A DNA stretch of 64,000 bases from DAIDKA01 sp963726995 (GTDB lineage: Bacteria; Pseudomonadota; Gammaproteobacteria; Steroidobacterales; Steroidobacteraceae), in NCBI GenBank assembly GCA_963726995.1, contig CAVSEP010000007.1, positions 962,736 through 1,026,735 on the forward strand, given 5' to 3'. The notes beneath the pieces are model-generated. The model made no database searches, had not been told where the DNA came from, and worked only from the letters and a program-made list of their open reading frames with translations. A program made the position numbers and the translations under genes. This document shows, in pieces, positions 16,144 through 25,321 of the stretch (the first letter of the stretch is position 1; every line of letters starts with the position of its first letter).

Positions 16144-18072
16144 ATGCGCGGCGTACGCATCAAGGATCACTGGAAGGAACAGCGGCTGTTCGATCAGCGC
16201 GCGCTGGTGGCGAGCGCGATCGGCGCCATCCTGCTGGCGATCCTCGCGGGCCGCCTGGTGCTGCTGCAGGTGGCGCGCTACGAATATTATTCGCAGCAGT
16301 CCCAGTACAACCGCGTGCGCATCGAGCCCATCCCGGCGGCGCGCGGCCTGCTGCTGGACCGCAACGGCGAGACCCTCGCCGGCGGGGAACCCGGCTACCA
16401 GCTGGAACTGGTGCGCGAGGAAGTCCCGGATCTCGCCGCCACCCTCAAGGGCCTGGTGGGCATCGGGCTGCTGACGCCCGAGGAGCTGCCGGACATCCGC
16501 CGCACCATTCTCTCGCGCCGCAGCTTCGACAGCGTGCCGATCCGCCTGCGCCTGACCGACGAGGACGTGGGGCGCTTCGCGGTGCACCGCTTCGATTTTC
16601 CGGGCGTCGACATCAAGTCGCGTCAGACCCGCTGGTATCCGAACGGTGCGCTCGGCGTGCACGCCTTAGGGTATGTCAGTGCCCTGAGCGAGTCGGACCT
16701 CAAGAATGTGGACACCGCCGCGTACGCCGGTACCTCGGTGATCGGCAAGCTCGGCGTCGAGGCGGCCTACGAGAAGCAGCTGCACGGCACCAACGGGTAT
16801 CGGCAGATCCTGGTCAATGCCGAAGGCCGCTCGGTGGACAAGCTCGGCGGCGCGGCGCCGAAGCTGCGCACCCAGGCGCCGGTGTCCGGCGAAAATCTGG
16901 TCCTGGGACTGGATATGAAGGTGCAGCGCGTGGCCGAGGCCGCACTGGGCCCCCACCGTGGGGCGGTCGTGGCCCTGGATCCACGCAATGGCGATGTCAT
17001 CGCGCTGGTGAGCAAGCCGGGCTTCGATCCCACGCCGTTTGCACGCGGCATCACGCGCGCCGAATACGCCACGCTCGCCAATGATGCCGACAAGCCGCTG
17101 CTGAACCGCGCGCTGCGCGGCGCCTACCCCTCCGGCTCCACCATCAAGCCGGCCATCGGGCTGGTGGCCCTCACCGACCACAGCATCACCGCCGACCAGA
17201 AAGTGTTCTGCAACGGGACCTTCGAGCTGCCGCACAGCGCGCACATCTACCGGGCGGACAAGGACGAACCGCGCGGGTATCTGGATCTGACGGAGGCCAT
17301 CGCCAAATCCTCCGACGTCTACTTCTACAAGCTGGCTCACGAGATGGGCATCGACAAACTCGATGAGGGACTGGCGCCCTTTGGCTATGGCCAGTTGACG
17401 GGCATCGACATCAGCGGCGAGAAGCCCGGCCTGCTGCCCTCACCGGCGTGGAAGAAGACGGCCTTCAAACATCCAGCCGACCAGGTCTGGTTTCCGGGCG
17501 AGACCGTCAACCTCGGAGTGGGCCAGGGCTACCTGCTGGTGACGCCGCTGCAGTTGGCGCATATCGTCGGTGTCATCAGCGAGCGCGGCCGCAGTTTCCG
17601 CCCGCGTCTGGTGACTGCAATTCGCACCGCGGACGGTCGCGTAACCCCGATCGCGCCGGTCGAGGAGAAGCCCGTGGCGGGCATCGCCGAGCAGGATTGG
17701 ACGACTGTGCTCAAGGCCATGATGGCCACGATGACGATTCCCGGCGGCACCGGGCGCCTCGCGTTCGCGAAGGCGGCCTACACCTCCGGCGGCAAGACCG
17801 GCACGGCGCAGGTCTATACCGTGGGGCAGAACGAGAAGTACAACGCCAAGACCGTGGCCGAAAACCTGCGCGATCACGCCTGGTTCGTGGCCTTCGCGCC
17901 TGCCGAGCAGCCGCGCATTGCCATTGCGGTTCTGGCCGAGAATGCCGGCTTTGGCGCCGGTACCGCAGCGCCGATCGCGCGCCAGGTGCTGGACTCCTAC
18001 CTGCTCGGTGACGATGGCAGGCTCAAACCCCAATACGAGCCCTCCGCCGAAGCCAAGGCGCGGCTCGAGTGA
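16144..18072 (+). CDS. mrdA: Penicillin-binding protein 2 (elongation-specific transpeptidase)
   Basis: Class B PBP of 642 residues that cross-links side-wall peptidoglycan with RodA. A single N-terminal TM (LVASAIGAILLAILAGRLVL) is followed by the pedestal domain and transpeptidase domain. The catalytic SxxK is S332-T-I-K335 in YPSGSTIKP, the SxN-type motif is SSD in AKSSDVYFYK, and the KTG motif is GGKTGTAQVY. ATG at 16144 follows a good AAGGAGAC ribosome site. Its stop overlaps rodA by 4 bp (GTGA). Confidence 0.97.
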   Translation: MRGVRIKDHWKEQRLFDQRALVASAIGAILLAILAGRLVLLQVARYEYYSQQSQYNRVRIEPIPAARGLLLDRNGETLAGGEPGYQLELVREEVPDLAATLKGLVGIGLLTPEELPDIRRTILSRRSFDSVPIRLRLTDEDVGRFAVHRFDFPGVDIKSRQTRWYPNGALGVHALGYVSALSESDLKNVDTAAYAGTSVIGKLGVEAAYEKQLHGTNGYRQILVNAEGRSVDKLGGAAPKLRTQAPVSGENLVLGLDMKVQRVAEAALGPHRGAVVALDPRNGDVIALVSKPGFDPTPFARGITRAEYATLANDADKPLLNRALRGAYPSGSTIKPAIGLVALTDHSITADQKVFCNGTFELPHSAHIYRADKDEPRGYLDLTEAIAKSSDVYFYKLAHEMGIDKLDEGLAPFGYGQLTGIDISGEKPGLLPSPAWKKTAFKHPADQVWFPGETVNLGVGQGYLLVTPLQLAHIVGVISERGRSFRPRLVTAIRTADGRVTPIAPVEEKPVAGIAEQDWTTVLKAMMATMTIPGGTGRLAFAKAAYTSGGKTGTAQVYTVGQNEKYNAKTVAENLRDHAWFVAFAPAEQPRIAIAVLAENAGFGAGTAAPIARQVLDSYLLGDDGRLKPQYEPSAEAKARLE

Positions 18073-19208
18073 TCCGCGAGGAAATCAACGACGGCCCCAG
18101 CGCCCGGCGCGCGGTCACGGGCGCGGCGCGCATGCTGCTGGCGCTGAAGCTGGATGGCCCGCTGCTGGTGGGCCTGGGACTGATCGCGGCCTACGGGCTG
18201 GTGGTGCTGTACAGCGCCTCGGGCCAGAGCGTCGGGATGGTCATCCGCCAGGTCGGCCATCTGGGCATGGGCACGGTGGCCATGCTGGTGCTGGCGCAGG
18301 TGAATCCGAACTTCCTGCGGCGGCTGTCGCCGTGGTTGTACGCGGTGGGCGTGCTGCTGCTGCTGGTGGTCGCGGGCATGGGGGCCATCGGCAAGGGCGC
18401 GCAGCGCTGGCTGGACCTGGGGATACTGCGCTTCCAGCCCTCGGAGATCATGAAGCTGGCCGTGCCGATGATGTGCGCCTGGTACCTGTACGAGCGCCCG
18501 CTGCCGCCGAGCCCGCTGAACCTGGTGGCGCTCGCCCTCCTGATCGTCGTGCCCTCGGGCCTGGTGGTGATGCAGCCGGACCTGGGCACCGGCGCCCTGA
18601 TCCTGATCTCCGGTGCTCTGGTGGTCATGATGGCGGGGTTGCAGGCCAGCGTGGTGCTGGGCCTGATGGCGCTCGCCGCGCTGGGCGGCTGGATAGGCTG
18701 GCGTCACATGCATGACTACCAGCGCGATCGCATCCTCACCTTCATCAATCCGCAGATCGATCCGCAGGGCGCCGGCTACCACATCATCCAGTCGCAGATC
18801 GCCATCGGTTCGGGGGGCGTATTCGGCAAGGGCTGGATGAACGGCAGCCAGGCGCAGCTGGATTACCTGCCCGAGAGCTCCACCGATTTCATCTTCGCGG
18901 TGATCGGCGAGGAGTTCGGCATGCTGGGACTGTTCGTGCTGTTGTCGCTGTATGCCTATGTCGTGGGGCGCGCCATCTATCTGTCCACCCAGACCCAGGA
19001 CACCTTTGCGCGACTGCTGGCCGGCAGTCTCGCGCTGACCTTCTTCATCTATGTCTTCATCAATGCGGGCATGGTGAGCGGCCTGCTGCCGGTGGTGGGC
19101 GTGCCGCTGCCGCTGATCAGTTATGGCGGCACCTCGATGGTGACCCTGCTCGCCGGCTTCGGTATTCTGATGTCGATGTACTCGCACCGGAAGCTGGTCG
19201 GCTCGTAG
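18069..19208 (+). CDS. rodA: Rod shape-determining lipid II polymerase RodA
   Basis: SEDS-family glycosyltransferase that polymerises lipid II in the elongasome with PBP2. The 379 residues have about ten TM helices. Signature segments include LDLGILRFQPSEIMKLAVP, MQPDLGTGALILISG, the catalytic region ESSTDFIFAVIGEEFG and VGVPLPLISYGGTSM. The start is GTG at 18069 within the mrdA stop, giving an N-terminal cytoplasmic tail of about 20 residues. Its stop TAG overlaps the mltB start (TAGTG). Confidence 0.97.
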   Translation: MIREEINDGPSARRAVTGAARMLLALKLDGPLLVGLGLIAAYGLVVLYSASGQSVGMVIRQVGHLGMGTVAMLVLAQVNPNFLRRLSPWLYAVGVLLLLVVAGMGAIGKGAQRWLDLGILRFQPSEIMKLAVPMMCAWYLYERPLPPSPLNLVALALLIVVPSGLVVMQPDLGTGALILISGALVVMMAGLQASVVLGLMALAALGGWIGWRHMHDYQRDRILTFINPQIDPQGAGYHIIQSQIAIGSGGVFGKGWMNGSQAQLDYLPESSTDFIFAVIGEEFGMLGLFVLLSLYAYVVGRAIYLSTQTQDTFARLLAGSLALTFFIYVFINAGMVSGLLPVVGVPLPLISYGGTSMVTLLAGFGILMSMYSHRKLVGS

Positions 19209-20230
19209 TGAGCCGCGCACGCCTGCAAGCCTGGGGTGTCGGCGCTGGCGCGCTGTGCGCCGGGTGGCTGTGGGCCGCGGCCGCGCTCGCCGCTCCGCGA
19301 TTTGACCTGGCGCGACCGGAGATCCAGAGCTTCATCAAAAGCGCCGCGCAGCAGCCGCCGCTGACGCGCGCCCGGGTGACGCGCATCCTCAAGCACGCGC
19401 ACCCGAACCCCGCCGTCATCGACAAGATCTCCCGTCCCGCCGAGAGCGTGCTGCCCTGGTGGCAGTACCGCGCGAACTTCCTGACCGAGCAGCGCATCGC
19501 CGACGGCGTGCGCTTCTGGCTGGACCACCGGCAGGTGCTGGAGGAGGTGGCGCAGGCGCAGGGGGTCGCGCCGCAGTACCTGGTGGCCATCCTGGGCTGC
19601 GAGACCGGCTACGGCCGCATCACCGGCAAGGATCGGGTGCTCGACTCGCTCAGCACCCTGGCTTTCGACTACCCGGCGCGCGCGGATTTCTTCCGCGGCG
19701 AGCTGCTGCAGTTTCTGCTGCTCGCGCACGAGGCACACCTGGATCCGCTCACCGTCAAGGGTTCCTACACCGGCGCCATGGGCGCCCCGCAGTTCATGCC
19801 CTCCAGCTATCGGCGCTTCGGCGTGGATGCGGACGACAACCGGCACGTCGATCTGTGGAACGACTGGCGCGATATCTTCACCAGCGTGGCCAACCTGCTC
19901 AAGGTGAACGGCTGGCAGAGCGGTGCGCCGGTGCTGGCGGAAGCCTCGCTGGCGCCGGGAGCCGCGCTGCCCGAGGCGCCGCGCCTGCTGGACCTCACGG
20001 CAACGCTCGACAGCCTCAAGGCCGCCGGCATCCTCACGCAAAGCGATCTGCCCGGCAGCACGCCGGCCGTGCTGATCGCCGCCGAGCAGCCCACCGGCCC
20101 GGCATTCCGGGTGGGCTTCAGGAATTTCTATGTCATCAGCCGCTACAACCGCAGCGCGCGCTATGCGATGGCGGTGGACGATCTGGCCGATGCCATCGCC
20201 GCGGGCGTACGGCAGGCCCATGCGGACTGA
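19208..20230 (+). CDS. mltB: Lytic murein transglycosylase B
   Basis: Lytic transglycosylase of 340 residues that cleaves the MurNAc-GlcNAc bond to 1,6-anhydro products. The signal peptide (about residues 1-29) ends in a run of Ala without a clear lipobox, so it is probably soluble periplasmic. Catalytic Glu132 is in ILGCETGYGRITGKD, and GSYTGAMGAPQFMPSSYRRF is the family motif. GTG start at 19208 overlaps the rodA stop. The 3' end overlaps rlpA by 11 bp. Placement next to PBP2/RodA is conserved in many proteobacteria. Confidence 0.96.
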   Translation: MSRARLQAWGVGAGALCAGWLWAAAALAAPRFDLARPEIQSFIKSAAQQPPLTRARVTRILKHAHPNPAVIDKISRPAESVLPWWQYRANFLTEQRIADGVRFWLDHRQVLEEVAQAQGVAPQYLVAILGCETGYGRITGKDRVLDSLSTLAFDYPARADFFRGELLQFLLLAHEAHLDPLTVKGSYTGAMGAPQFMPSSYRRFGVDADDNRHVDLWNDWRDIFTSVANLLKVNGWQSGAPVLAEASLAPGAALPEAPRLLDLTATLDSLKAAGILTQSDLPGSTPAVLIAAEQPTGPAFRVGFRNFYVISRYNRSARYAMAVDDLADAIAAGVRQAHAD

Positions 20231-21065
20231 GCCCCTGCCGCTGCGTTTTGCGTTGCTTGGCGTGCTCGCGCTGTTCGCCGGCTGCACCCTGGTGGGAGGC
20301 CGGGCACCCTCCGGCGGCGGGGCGCAGCCCACCCCGATCGCGCCCGTGCCCGCGCCGACCAGCGCGCCGACGCCGGCGCAGATCGCCGCCATTCCCGATG
20401 CCGTGCCGCGCCTCGAGGCGCGCAGCCGCAACGGCAATCCGCCTTTCTACTCGGTGCAGGGGCGCCGCTATGCGCTGCTCGCGACGCCCGAGGGCTATGT
20501 GGAGCGCGGCGTGGCCTCCTGGTATGGACCGGGTTTCCACGGCGTCAGCACCTCGATGGGTGAACCCTACGACATGTACGCCATGACGGCGGCCCACAAG
20601 ACCCTGCCCATTCCCTGCTATGCGCGCATCACCAATCTGGTGAACGGCCGTTCGGTGGTGGTGCGCATCAACGATCGCGGCCCCTTCGTGGCCAATCGCC
20701 TGGTCGACCTGTCCTATACCGCGGCGGCGAAGCTCGACATGCTGCGCGCCGGCACGGCCATGGTGGAGGTGCGGGTCGTCACCCCCAATGATGTGCGCAG
20801 CCAGGCGCTCACCCGCGTGACGGAGGCTCCGCCGCCCACGCTGTATGTGCAGGCCGGCGCCTTCGCGGTGCCCGCCAATGCCACCGCTCTGCAGCAGCGC
20901 CTGCAACAGGCCGGTCTCACCAGTGCAGTGGTGCTGCCGCCGCAGCCGGGACATCACCTGTACCGGGTGCGCCTCGGGCCGGTGAACAGCGTCGCCGACT
21001 TCGATGCGCTGGCGGCGCAGCTGGCCCAGCTGGGAGTTCCCGACGCGCGCCTGGCTCTCGACTGA
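20220..21065 (+). CDS. rlpA: Septal ring lytic transglycosylase RlpA
   Basis: Outer-membrane lipoprotein of 281 residues. The lipobox LFAGC puts the lipidated Cys at residue 22, followed by a Pro/Ala linker. The double-psi beta-barrel domain spans about 93-190, with GVASWYGPGFHGVSTSMGE and the catalytic-type segment INDRGPFVANRLVDLS. A C-terminal SPOR domain (about 205-280, YVQAGAFAVPANA) binds denuded septal glycan. The ATG at 20220 is supported by the lipobox position and lies inside the end of mltB. Confidence 0.95.
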   Translation: MRTEPLPLRFALLGVLALFAGCTLVGGRAPSGGGAQPTPIAPVPAPTSAPTPAQIAAIPDAVPRLEARSRNGNPPFYSVQGRRYALLATPEGYVERGVASWYGPGFHGVSTSMGEPYDMYAMTAAHKTLPIPCYARITNLVNGRSVVVRINDRGPFVANRLVDLSYTAAAKLDMLRAGTAMVEVRVVTPNDVRSQALTRVTEAPPPTLYVQAGAFAVPANATALQQRLQQAGLTSAVVLPPQPGHHLYRVRLGPVNSVADFDALAAQLAQLGVPDARLALD

Positions 21066-21110
21066 TAAACTTGCGCCCCCAAGCCCTTCAACCTGCCAGG
21101 ATCACAGCGG

Positions 21111-22259
21111 ATGCTTCGTAGTCTCCTCGCCACTGCTCTCATTGCCCTGACCAATCTGCTCGTGACGGCCGCGGCCGGCGCGGCCGCACCGATTCCGGCA
21201 CCTCCGGCGGTGCCCGCCCGCGCCTTCCTGCTCGAGGACTACCAGACGGGGCGGGTGCTGGCCTCGGATCACGCCGACGATCGCATGGAACCGGCCAGCC
21301 TCACCAAGCTGATGACCGCCTACGTCGTGTTCAGCGCGCTTCACGATGGCCGCCTGAAGCTCACCGACCCGGTCACCATCAGTGAACATGCCTGGCGCTC
21401 GGAAGGGTCGCGCACCTTCGTGCAGGTGGGCACGCAGATCCCGGTGGACATCCTGATCAAGGGCATGATCGTGCAGTCCGGGAACGATGCCACCGTGGCG
21501 CTGGCCGAGCGCGTCGCCGGCACCGAAGTCGCCTTCGTGCAGGTCATGAACGAGTATGCGAAGCGACTGGGCATGGCGCATACGCACTACGCCAACTCCG
21601 ATGGCCTGCCCAACCCCGACCACTACACCACCGCCCGGGACCTGGCGCTGCTGGCCCATCACCTCATCCAGGACTTCCCGGATTTCTATCCGCTGTTCAG
21701 CCTGCACGAGTTTTCCTGGAACAACATCAAGCAGCAGAACCGCAATGGCCTGCTCAGCGCCGACCCGACGGTGGATGGACTGAAGACCGGCCACACCGAC
21801 AGCGCCGGGTTCTGCCTGGTCACCTCGGCGCTGCGCGGCGGCACCCGCCTGATCTCGGTGGTGCTGGGCTCGGGTTCGGTGAAGGATCGCGAACAGTCCA
21901 GCGCGACGCTGCTGGGCTATGGCTACTCCTTCTACCAGACCGTGAAAGTGAAGAGCCGCGGCGAGGTGCTGGCCACGCCGCGCATCTTCCTGTCCGCCAC
22001 CAGCTCCGCCCCGGTCGGCCTCGGCGAGGACGTGTTCGTCACGGTGGGCCGCGACCAGGCCAATCTGCTGAAGACCACGGCCAGCGTGAACAACCGGCTG
22101 CTCGCCCCGCTGCCCGCCGGCGCGCCGGTCGGCGAGTTCAGCGTCGCGACCGCTGACGGGGTGGTGGTGGCTAAGGGCCCCATCGTCACCCTGCAGGCGG
22201 TGCCCGCGGGCGGCCTGTGGACCCGCATGACGGATCATATTTCACTCTGGTTCAAGTAG
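21111..22259 (+). CDS. dacA: D-alanyl-D-alanine carboxypeptidase (PBP5/6 type)
   Basis: Low-molecular-weight PBP of 382 residues that trims the terminal D-Ala of peptidoglycan stems. The signal peptide ends near TAAAGAAA. Active-site motifs are S63-L-T-K66 (EPASLTKLM), S123-G-N125 (VQSGNDATVA) and K225-T-G227 (DGLKTGHTDSAG). The C-terminal beta domain ends in an amphipathic helix (WTRMTDHISLWFK) that binds the inner membrane. In these bacteria it typically precedes a D-amino-acid transaminase gene and ybeD, as here. Confidence 0.97.
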   Translation: MLRSLLATALIALTNLLVTAAAGAAAPIPAPPAVPARAFLLEDYQTGRVLASDHADDRMEPASLTKLMTAYVVFSALHDGRLKLTDPVTISEHAWRSEGSRTFVQVGTQIPVDILIKGMIVQSGNDATVALAERVAGTEVAFVQVMNEYAKRLGMAHTHYANSDGLPNPDHYTTARDLALLAHHLIQDFPDFYPLFSLHEFSWNNIKQQNRNGLLSADPTVDGLKTGHTDSAGFCLVTSALRGGTRLISVVLGSGSVKDREQSSATLLGYGYSFYQTVKVKSRGEVLATPRIFLSATSSAPVGLGEDVFVTVGRDQANLLKTTASVNNRLLAPLPAGAPVGEFSVATADGVVVAKGPIVTLQAVPAGGLWTRMTDHISLWFK

Positions 22260-22269
22260 GACCCGTTCC

Positions 22270-23142
22270 TTGGCGACGCCGCTGCCGCTGTGCTACCTGA
22301 ATGGCGAATACCTGCCCCTGGCGCAGGCGCGCGTCTCGCCGCTGGATCGCGCCTTCCTGTTCGCGGATGCGGTCTACGAGGTGATGCCGGTGTACGGCCG
22401 GCGTCCGTTCCGCTTTGTCGCGCATTGCGAGCGGCTGGCGGCGAGCCTGCGCGAGCTGGGCATGGCCGATCCTTACACCCGCGAGCAGTGGCACGAAATC
22501 ATTGCCACTCTCATCGAGCGCAACGCCACCGACGACACCTATGTGTACTGGCAGGTCACCCGCGGCGCCGAGTTCGGCCGCAACCACACGCCCCTGCCGC
22601 AGATCGAGCGCACGGTCTTCGCGTTCTGCTCGCCGCTGACGCTGCCGGATCGGGTGACGCTGGAGCGCGGCGTGAGCTGCGTGACGGCGGCGGACAACCG
22701 CTGGGGCCGCTGCGACATCAAGTCCACGGCCCTGCTGGCGAACATCCTGCTGCGCGACCACGCCACCCAGGCGGGGGCCGCGGAGACCATCCTGCTGCGC
22801 GCCGGTGAGCTCACGGAAGGATCGGCCTCCGCCGTGCATGTCGTGCTCGATGGCCAATTGGTAACGCCGGTGCTGAGCGAGCAGGTGCTGCCCAGTCTTA
22901 CCCGCGGCGCCGTCGAGAAGATGGCGCAGCGCGCCGGCATCAGCGTGCGCGCCGCGACGGTGACCGAGGCCGACCTGCTCGGGGCTGCCGAGATCATGCT
23001 GTCGGCGGCGACCCGCGAAGTAGTGCCGGTCACCCGATTGAACGGCAACCCCGTCGGCAGCGGTCAGCCGGGACCGGTGTGGCGGGCGCTGCACGGGCAG
23101 CTGCAACAGTACAAGCAGGAGCTGGCCGGGAGGCCCTGGTGA
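22270..23142 (+). CDS. dat: D-amino acid aminotransferase (class IV PLP enzyme)
   Basis: Class IV aminotransferase of 290 residues, probably making D-alanine/D-glutamate-type products for peptidoglycan. The fold-type IV signatures are LDRAFLFADAVYEVMPVY, the PLP lysine in RCDIKSTALLANIL, and ELTEGSASAVHVV. The start appears to be TTG at 22270, 10 bp after dacA; there is no suitable ATG near. A branched-chain aminotransferase role cannot be excluded from sequence alone, but the location between dacA and ybeD supports a D-amino-acid role. Its stop overlaps ybeD by 4 bp. Confidence 0.87.
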   Translation: MATPLPLCYLNGEYLPLAQARVSPLDRAFLFADAVYEVMPVYGRRPFRFVAHCERLAASLRELGMADPYTREQWHEIIATLIERNATDDTYVYWQVTRGAEFGRNHTPLPQIERTVFAFCSPLTLPDRVTLERGVSCVTAADNRWGRCDIKSTALLANILLRDHATQAGAAETILLRAGELTEGSASAVHVVLDGQLVTPVLSEQVLPSLTRGAVEKMAQRAGISVRAATVTEADLLGAAEIMLSAATREVVPVTRLNGNPVGSGQPGPVWRALHGQLQQYKQELAGRPW

Positions 23143-23423
23143 ACGAGCCGGCCACAGGCGATGCACCGCTCACCCTGCTCACGTTTCCCACCGACTACCC
23201 CATCAAGGTCGTGGGCCGCGCCAGCGACACGCTGCGGGCGCAGATCGACGCCATCGTCGGCGCCCATGTGCCGGACCTGGACTCCTCCCGCACCACCGAA
23301 CGCTTGAGCGGCAACGGCAACTTCCAGTCCCTCACCTACACCATCCGCGCCGTCAGCGCGGCCCAGGTGAGCGCCCTGGCCATCGACCTGAAGGACTGTC
23401 CCGAGGTGCTGATCGTCATCTGA
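23139..23423 (+). CDS. ybeD: YbeD/DUF493 family protein
   Basis: A 94-residue cytosolic protein with an ACT-like ferredoxin fold. The segment LLTFPTDYPIKVVGRAS and the central SGNGNFQSLTYTIRAVSA match the DUF493 family; the tail CPEVLIVI is typical. The GTG start at 23139 overlaps the dat stop. In many gammaproteobacteria ybeD is followed directly by lipB and lipA. Here those two genes are on the other strand 8 kb away, and the sulfate locus lies between, which looks like an insertion or rearrangement. Confidence 0.92.
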   Translation: MNEPATGDAPLTLLTFPTDYPIKVVGRASDTLRAQIDAIVGAHVPDLDSSRTTERLSGNGNFQSLTYTIRAVSAAQVSALAIDLKDCPEVLIVI

Positions 23424-23439
23424 AGAGCCGGCGGGCGGT

Positions 23440-23496
23440 TGTAACCGGTTTATAACCGGCTCGTACCTGTCGGTGAAACCACGGGCAGTCTAGGAT
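23440..23496 (+). promoter_or_regulatory. cysA promoter with tandem 11-bp operator repeats
   Basis: Two head-to-tail 11-bp repeats, TGTAACCGGTT (23440-23450) and TATAACCGGCT (23451-23461), end 79 nt before the cysA ATG. A weak -35-like CTGTCG (23467-23472) and a -10-like TAGGAT (23491-23496) follow with an 18-bp spacer. The sbp promoter has the same repeats, the same 79-nt distance and TAGCAT at the same offset. An 11-bp period is typical for dimers of OmpR/PhoB-type regulators. Sequence facts are direct; the regulator identity is inference. Confidence 0.75.
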
Positions 23497-23540
23497 GGAT
23501 CGTTTGGCTCTCCGTTGCAGCCGCAGGCGCCCAAAGTTAC

Positions 23541-25316
23541 ATGTCGATTACGCTGGATCAGATCACCAAGCGCTACCAGGGCGCACCGGTCGTCAATGAC
23601 GTCTCCATCGACATCGGCGATGGGGAATTCTTCGTGCTGCTGGGTCCCAGCGGCAGCGGCAAGAGCACGCTGCTGCGCGCCATTGCAGGCCTTACGGGCG
23701 TCGATCACGGCCGCATCTCCCTGCACGGCCGCGATGTCACCCACATCTCCGCGCGCGATCGGGGCGTGGGACTGGTGTTCCAGAACTACGCCCTGTTCCG
23801 CCACATGACCGTGGCGGAGAACATCGAATTCGCGCTGCGCGTGCGGCGCGTGCGCTCGGCCAAGCGCCGCGAGCGGCGCCGGGAACTGCTGCGCCTCGTG
23901 GCCCTGGAAGGCATGGATGACCGCCTGCCCATGCAGCTGTCGGGCGGCCAGCAGCAGCGCGTGGCGGTGGCCCGCGCCCTGGCGCACAAGCCCGAAGTGC
24001 TGCTGCTGGATGAGCCCTTCGGCGCCCTCGATGCCAAGATCCGCGAGGAGCTGCGCCGGACCATCCGCGAGGTGCAGCGGGAGCTGGGAATCACGACCAT
24101 CCTGGTCACTCACGACCAGGAGGAAGCCTTTGCGCTCGCCGATCGCATCGGCATCATGAACCTGGGACGGCTGCTGGAAGTGGGCCGCCCCGAGGACCTG
24201 TACGCCCGGCCCGCGACCCGCTTCGTCGCGACCTTCCTGGGCGCCGCCAACCTGGTGCTGGCGCAGCAGACCGCGCGCGGCATCTGTTTCGGCACCGATC
24301 CGGTGCTGGCGCTGGGCAGCGCGAGCTCACCGGCCAGCCGCGATCACGAAGTGGTGGCGGTGCTGCGGCCTGAGGATATCGAGATCGCCCGGGACGCCGA
24401 TGAGCTGCGCTCGAGCTTCCTGGGCCTGGGCACGGTGGACCAGCTGCTGTTCGTCGGCGCCAATGAGCGCCTGCGGGTGCGCCTGAACAATCCGGCCAGC
24501 AGCGGGCAGGTCGTGACCTCGGCGGACAGCAATGCCGCCGAAGCGCTGCTGGAAGTGACCCGCACCCAGCATGACCGGCGCAGCTATCCGGTATCGGCCG
24601 GGCAGACCGTGACGCTGGGCGTGCGGCGTCTGCACGTGCTGGCCACTCCGCTGTCGAGCTTCACGGCCTGCGCGACCACCGAGGCGCAGGCGCAGGACAT
24701 CAGTGAGGAGCCGCTGCTGGTGCAGCTGGCGACGCGCATGAAGACCCGGGTCGGCACCCGCGTCGAGCCGGCGCTGCGGCTGCCGGAGGCAGGCGCCGGG
24801 GCGGCACCGTTCGCCGGCGTGGCGGTGATCCATACCGACCCCAGCGCGGTGCATACGGTGCAGTGGCTGCTGCGGCTGGGTGCCGAAGCCGTGCTGCTGC
24901 TGCCGCGCAATACCCCCTCGCCGAGCCGGGTCCTGATCCACTGGGTGGATGAGCCCGCGCGCCGCGCCACCCTGGCGGTGGCCGCGAGCCTGCTGCGCCA
25001 TGTGTCCGCGGAGGCCGTCTACGTGGGCATCCTGCCGGACGATGCGCAGACCGCCCGGCCGGATGGCATGCGCGCCTTGCTGGATGCGCGCTCCGAAGCG
25101 CAGGCCGTGCACGGCCTGGAGATCCGCACCGAGCTGGGTTACGGGGATGTCGCCACGGAACTGACCCGCCGGCTGGTCGAACAGCCCGACCAGCTGCTGA
25201 TCATCGGTGTCTCGGACATCGGCGTGCTCAGCCAGCGCTTCGCGGTGCTGCTGTCGCGCATCGCCAGCCCGCTGCTGGTGGTGTGGCAGCCCGGCGATCC
25301 GCCGACACAGGGCTGA
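23541..25316 (+). CDS. cysA: Sulfate ABC transporter ATPase CysA with Usp-like C-terminal extension
   Basis: ATPase of the sulfate/thiosulfate importer, 591 residues; CysA is usually about 330-365. The ABC domain (1-235) has Walker A GPSGSGKST (35-43), signature LSGGQ (133-137), Walker B LLLDEP (154-159) and switch His191. A TOBE-like region follows (about 240-370, with VLRPEDIEIARD). About 220 further residues end in a Usp-like alpha/beta domain (about 463-584): beta strand SRVLIHWVDEP, then EAVYVGILPDD, LEIRTELGYGDVATELTRRL, LLIIGVSDIG and SPLLVVW. This could bind a nucleotide and tune transport. First gene of cysA-cysT-cysW-kinase-regulator-hydrolase. Confidence 0.9.
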   Translation: MSITLDQITKRYQGAPVVNDVSIDIGDGEFFVLLGPSGSGKSTLLRAIAGLTGVDHGRISLHGRDVTHISARDRGVGLVFQNYALFRHMTVAENIEFALRVRRVRSAKRRERRRELLRLVALEGMDDRLPMQLSGGQQQRVAVARALAHKPEVLLLDEPFGALDAKIREELRRTIREVQRELGITTILVTHDQEEAFALADRIGIMNLGRLLEVGRPEDLYARPATRFVATFLGAANLVLAQQTARGICFGTDPVLALGSASSPASRDHEVVAVLRPEDIEIARDADELRSSFLGLGTVDQLLFVGANERLRVRLNNPASSGQVVTSADSNAAEALLEVTRTQHDRRSYPVSAGQTVTLGVRRLHVLATPLSSFTACATTEAQAQDISEEPLLVQLATRMKTRVGTRVEPALRLPEAGAGAAPFAGVAVIHTDPSAVHTVQWLLRLGAEAVLLLPRNTPSPSRVLIHWVDEPARRATLAVAASLLRHVSAEAVYVGILPDDAQTARPDGMRALLDARSEAQAVHGLEIRTELGYGDVATELTRRLVEQPDQLLIIGVSDIGVLSQRFAVLLSRIASPLLVVWQPGDPPTQG

Positions 25317-25321
25317 AGCAC

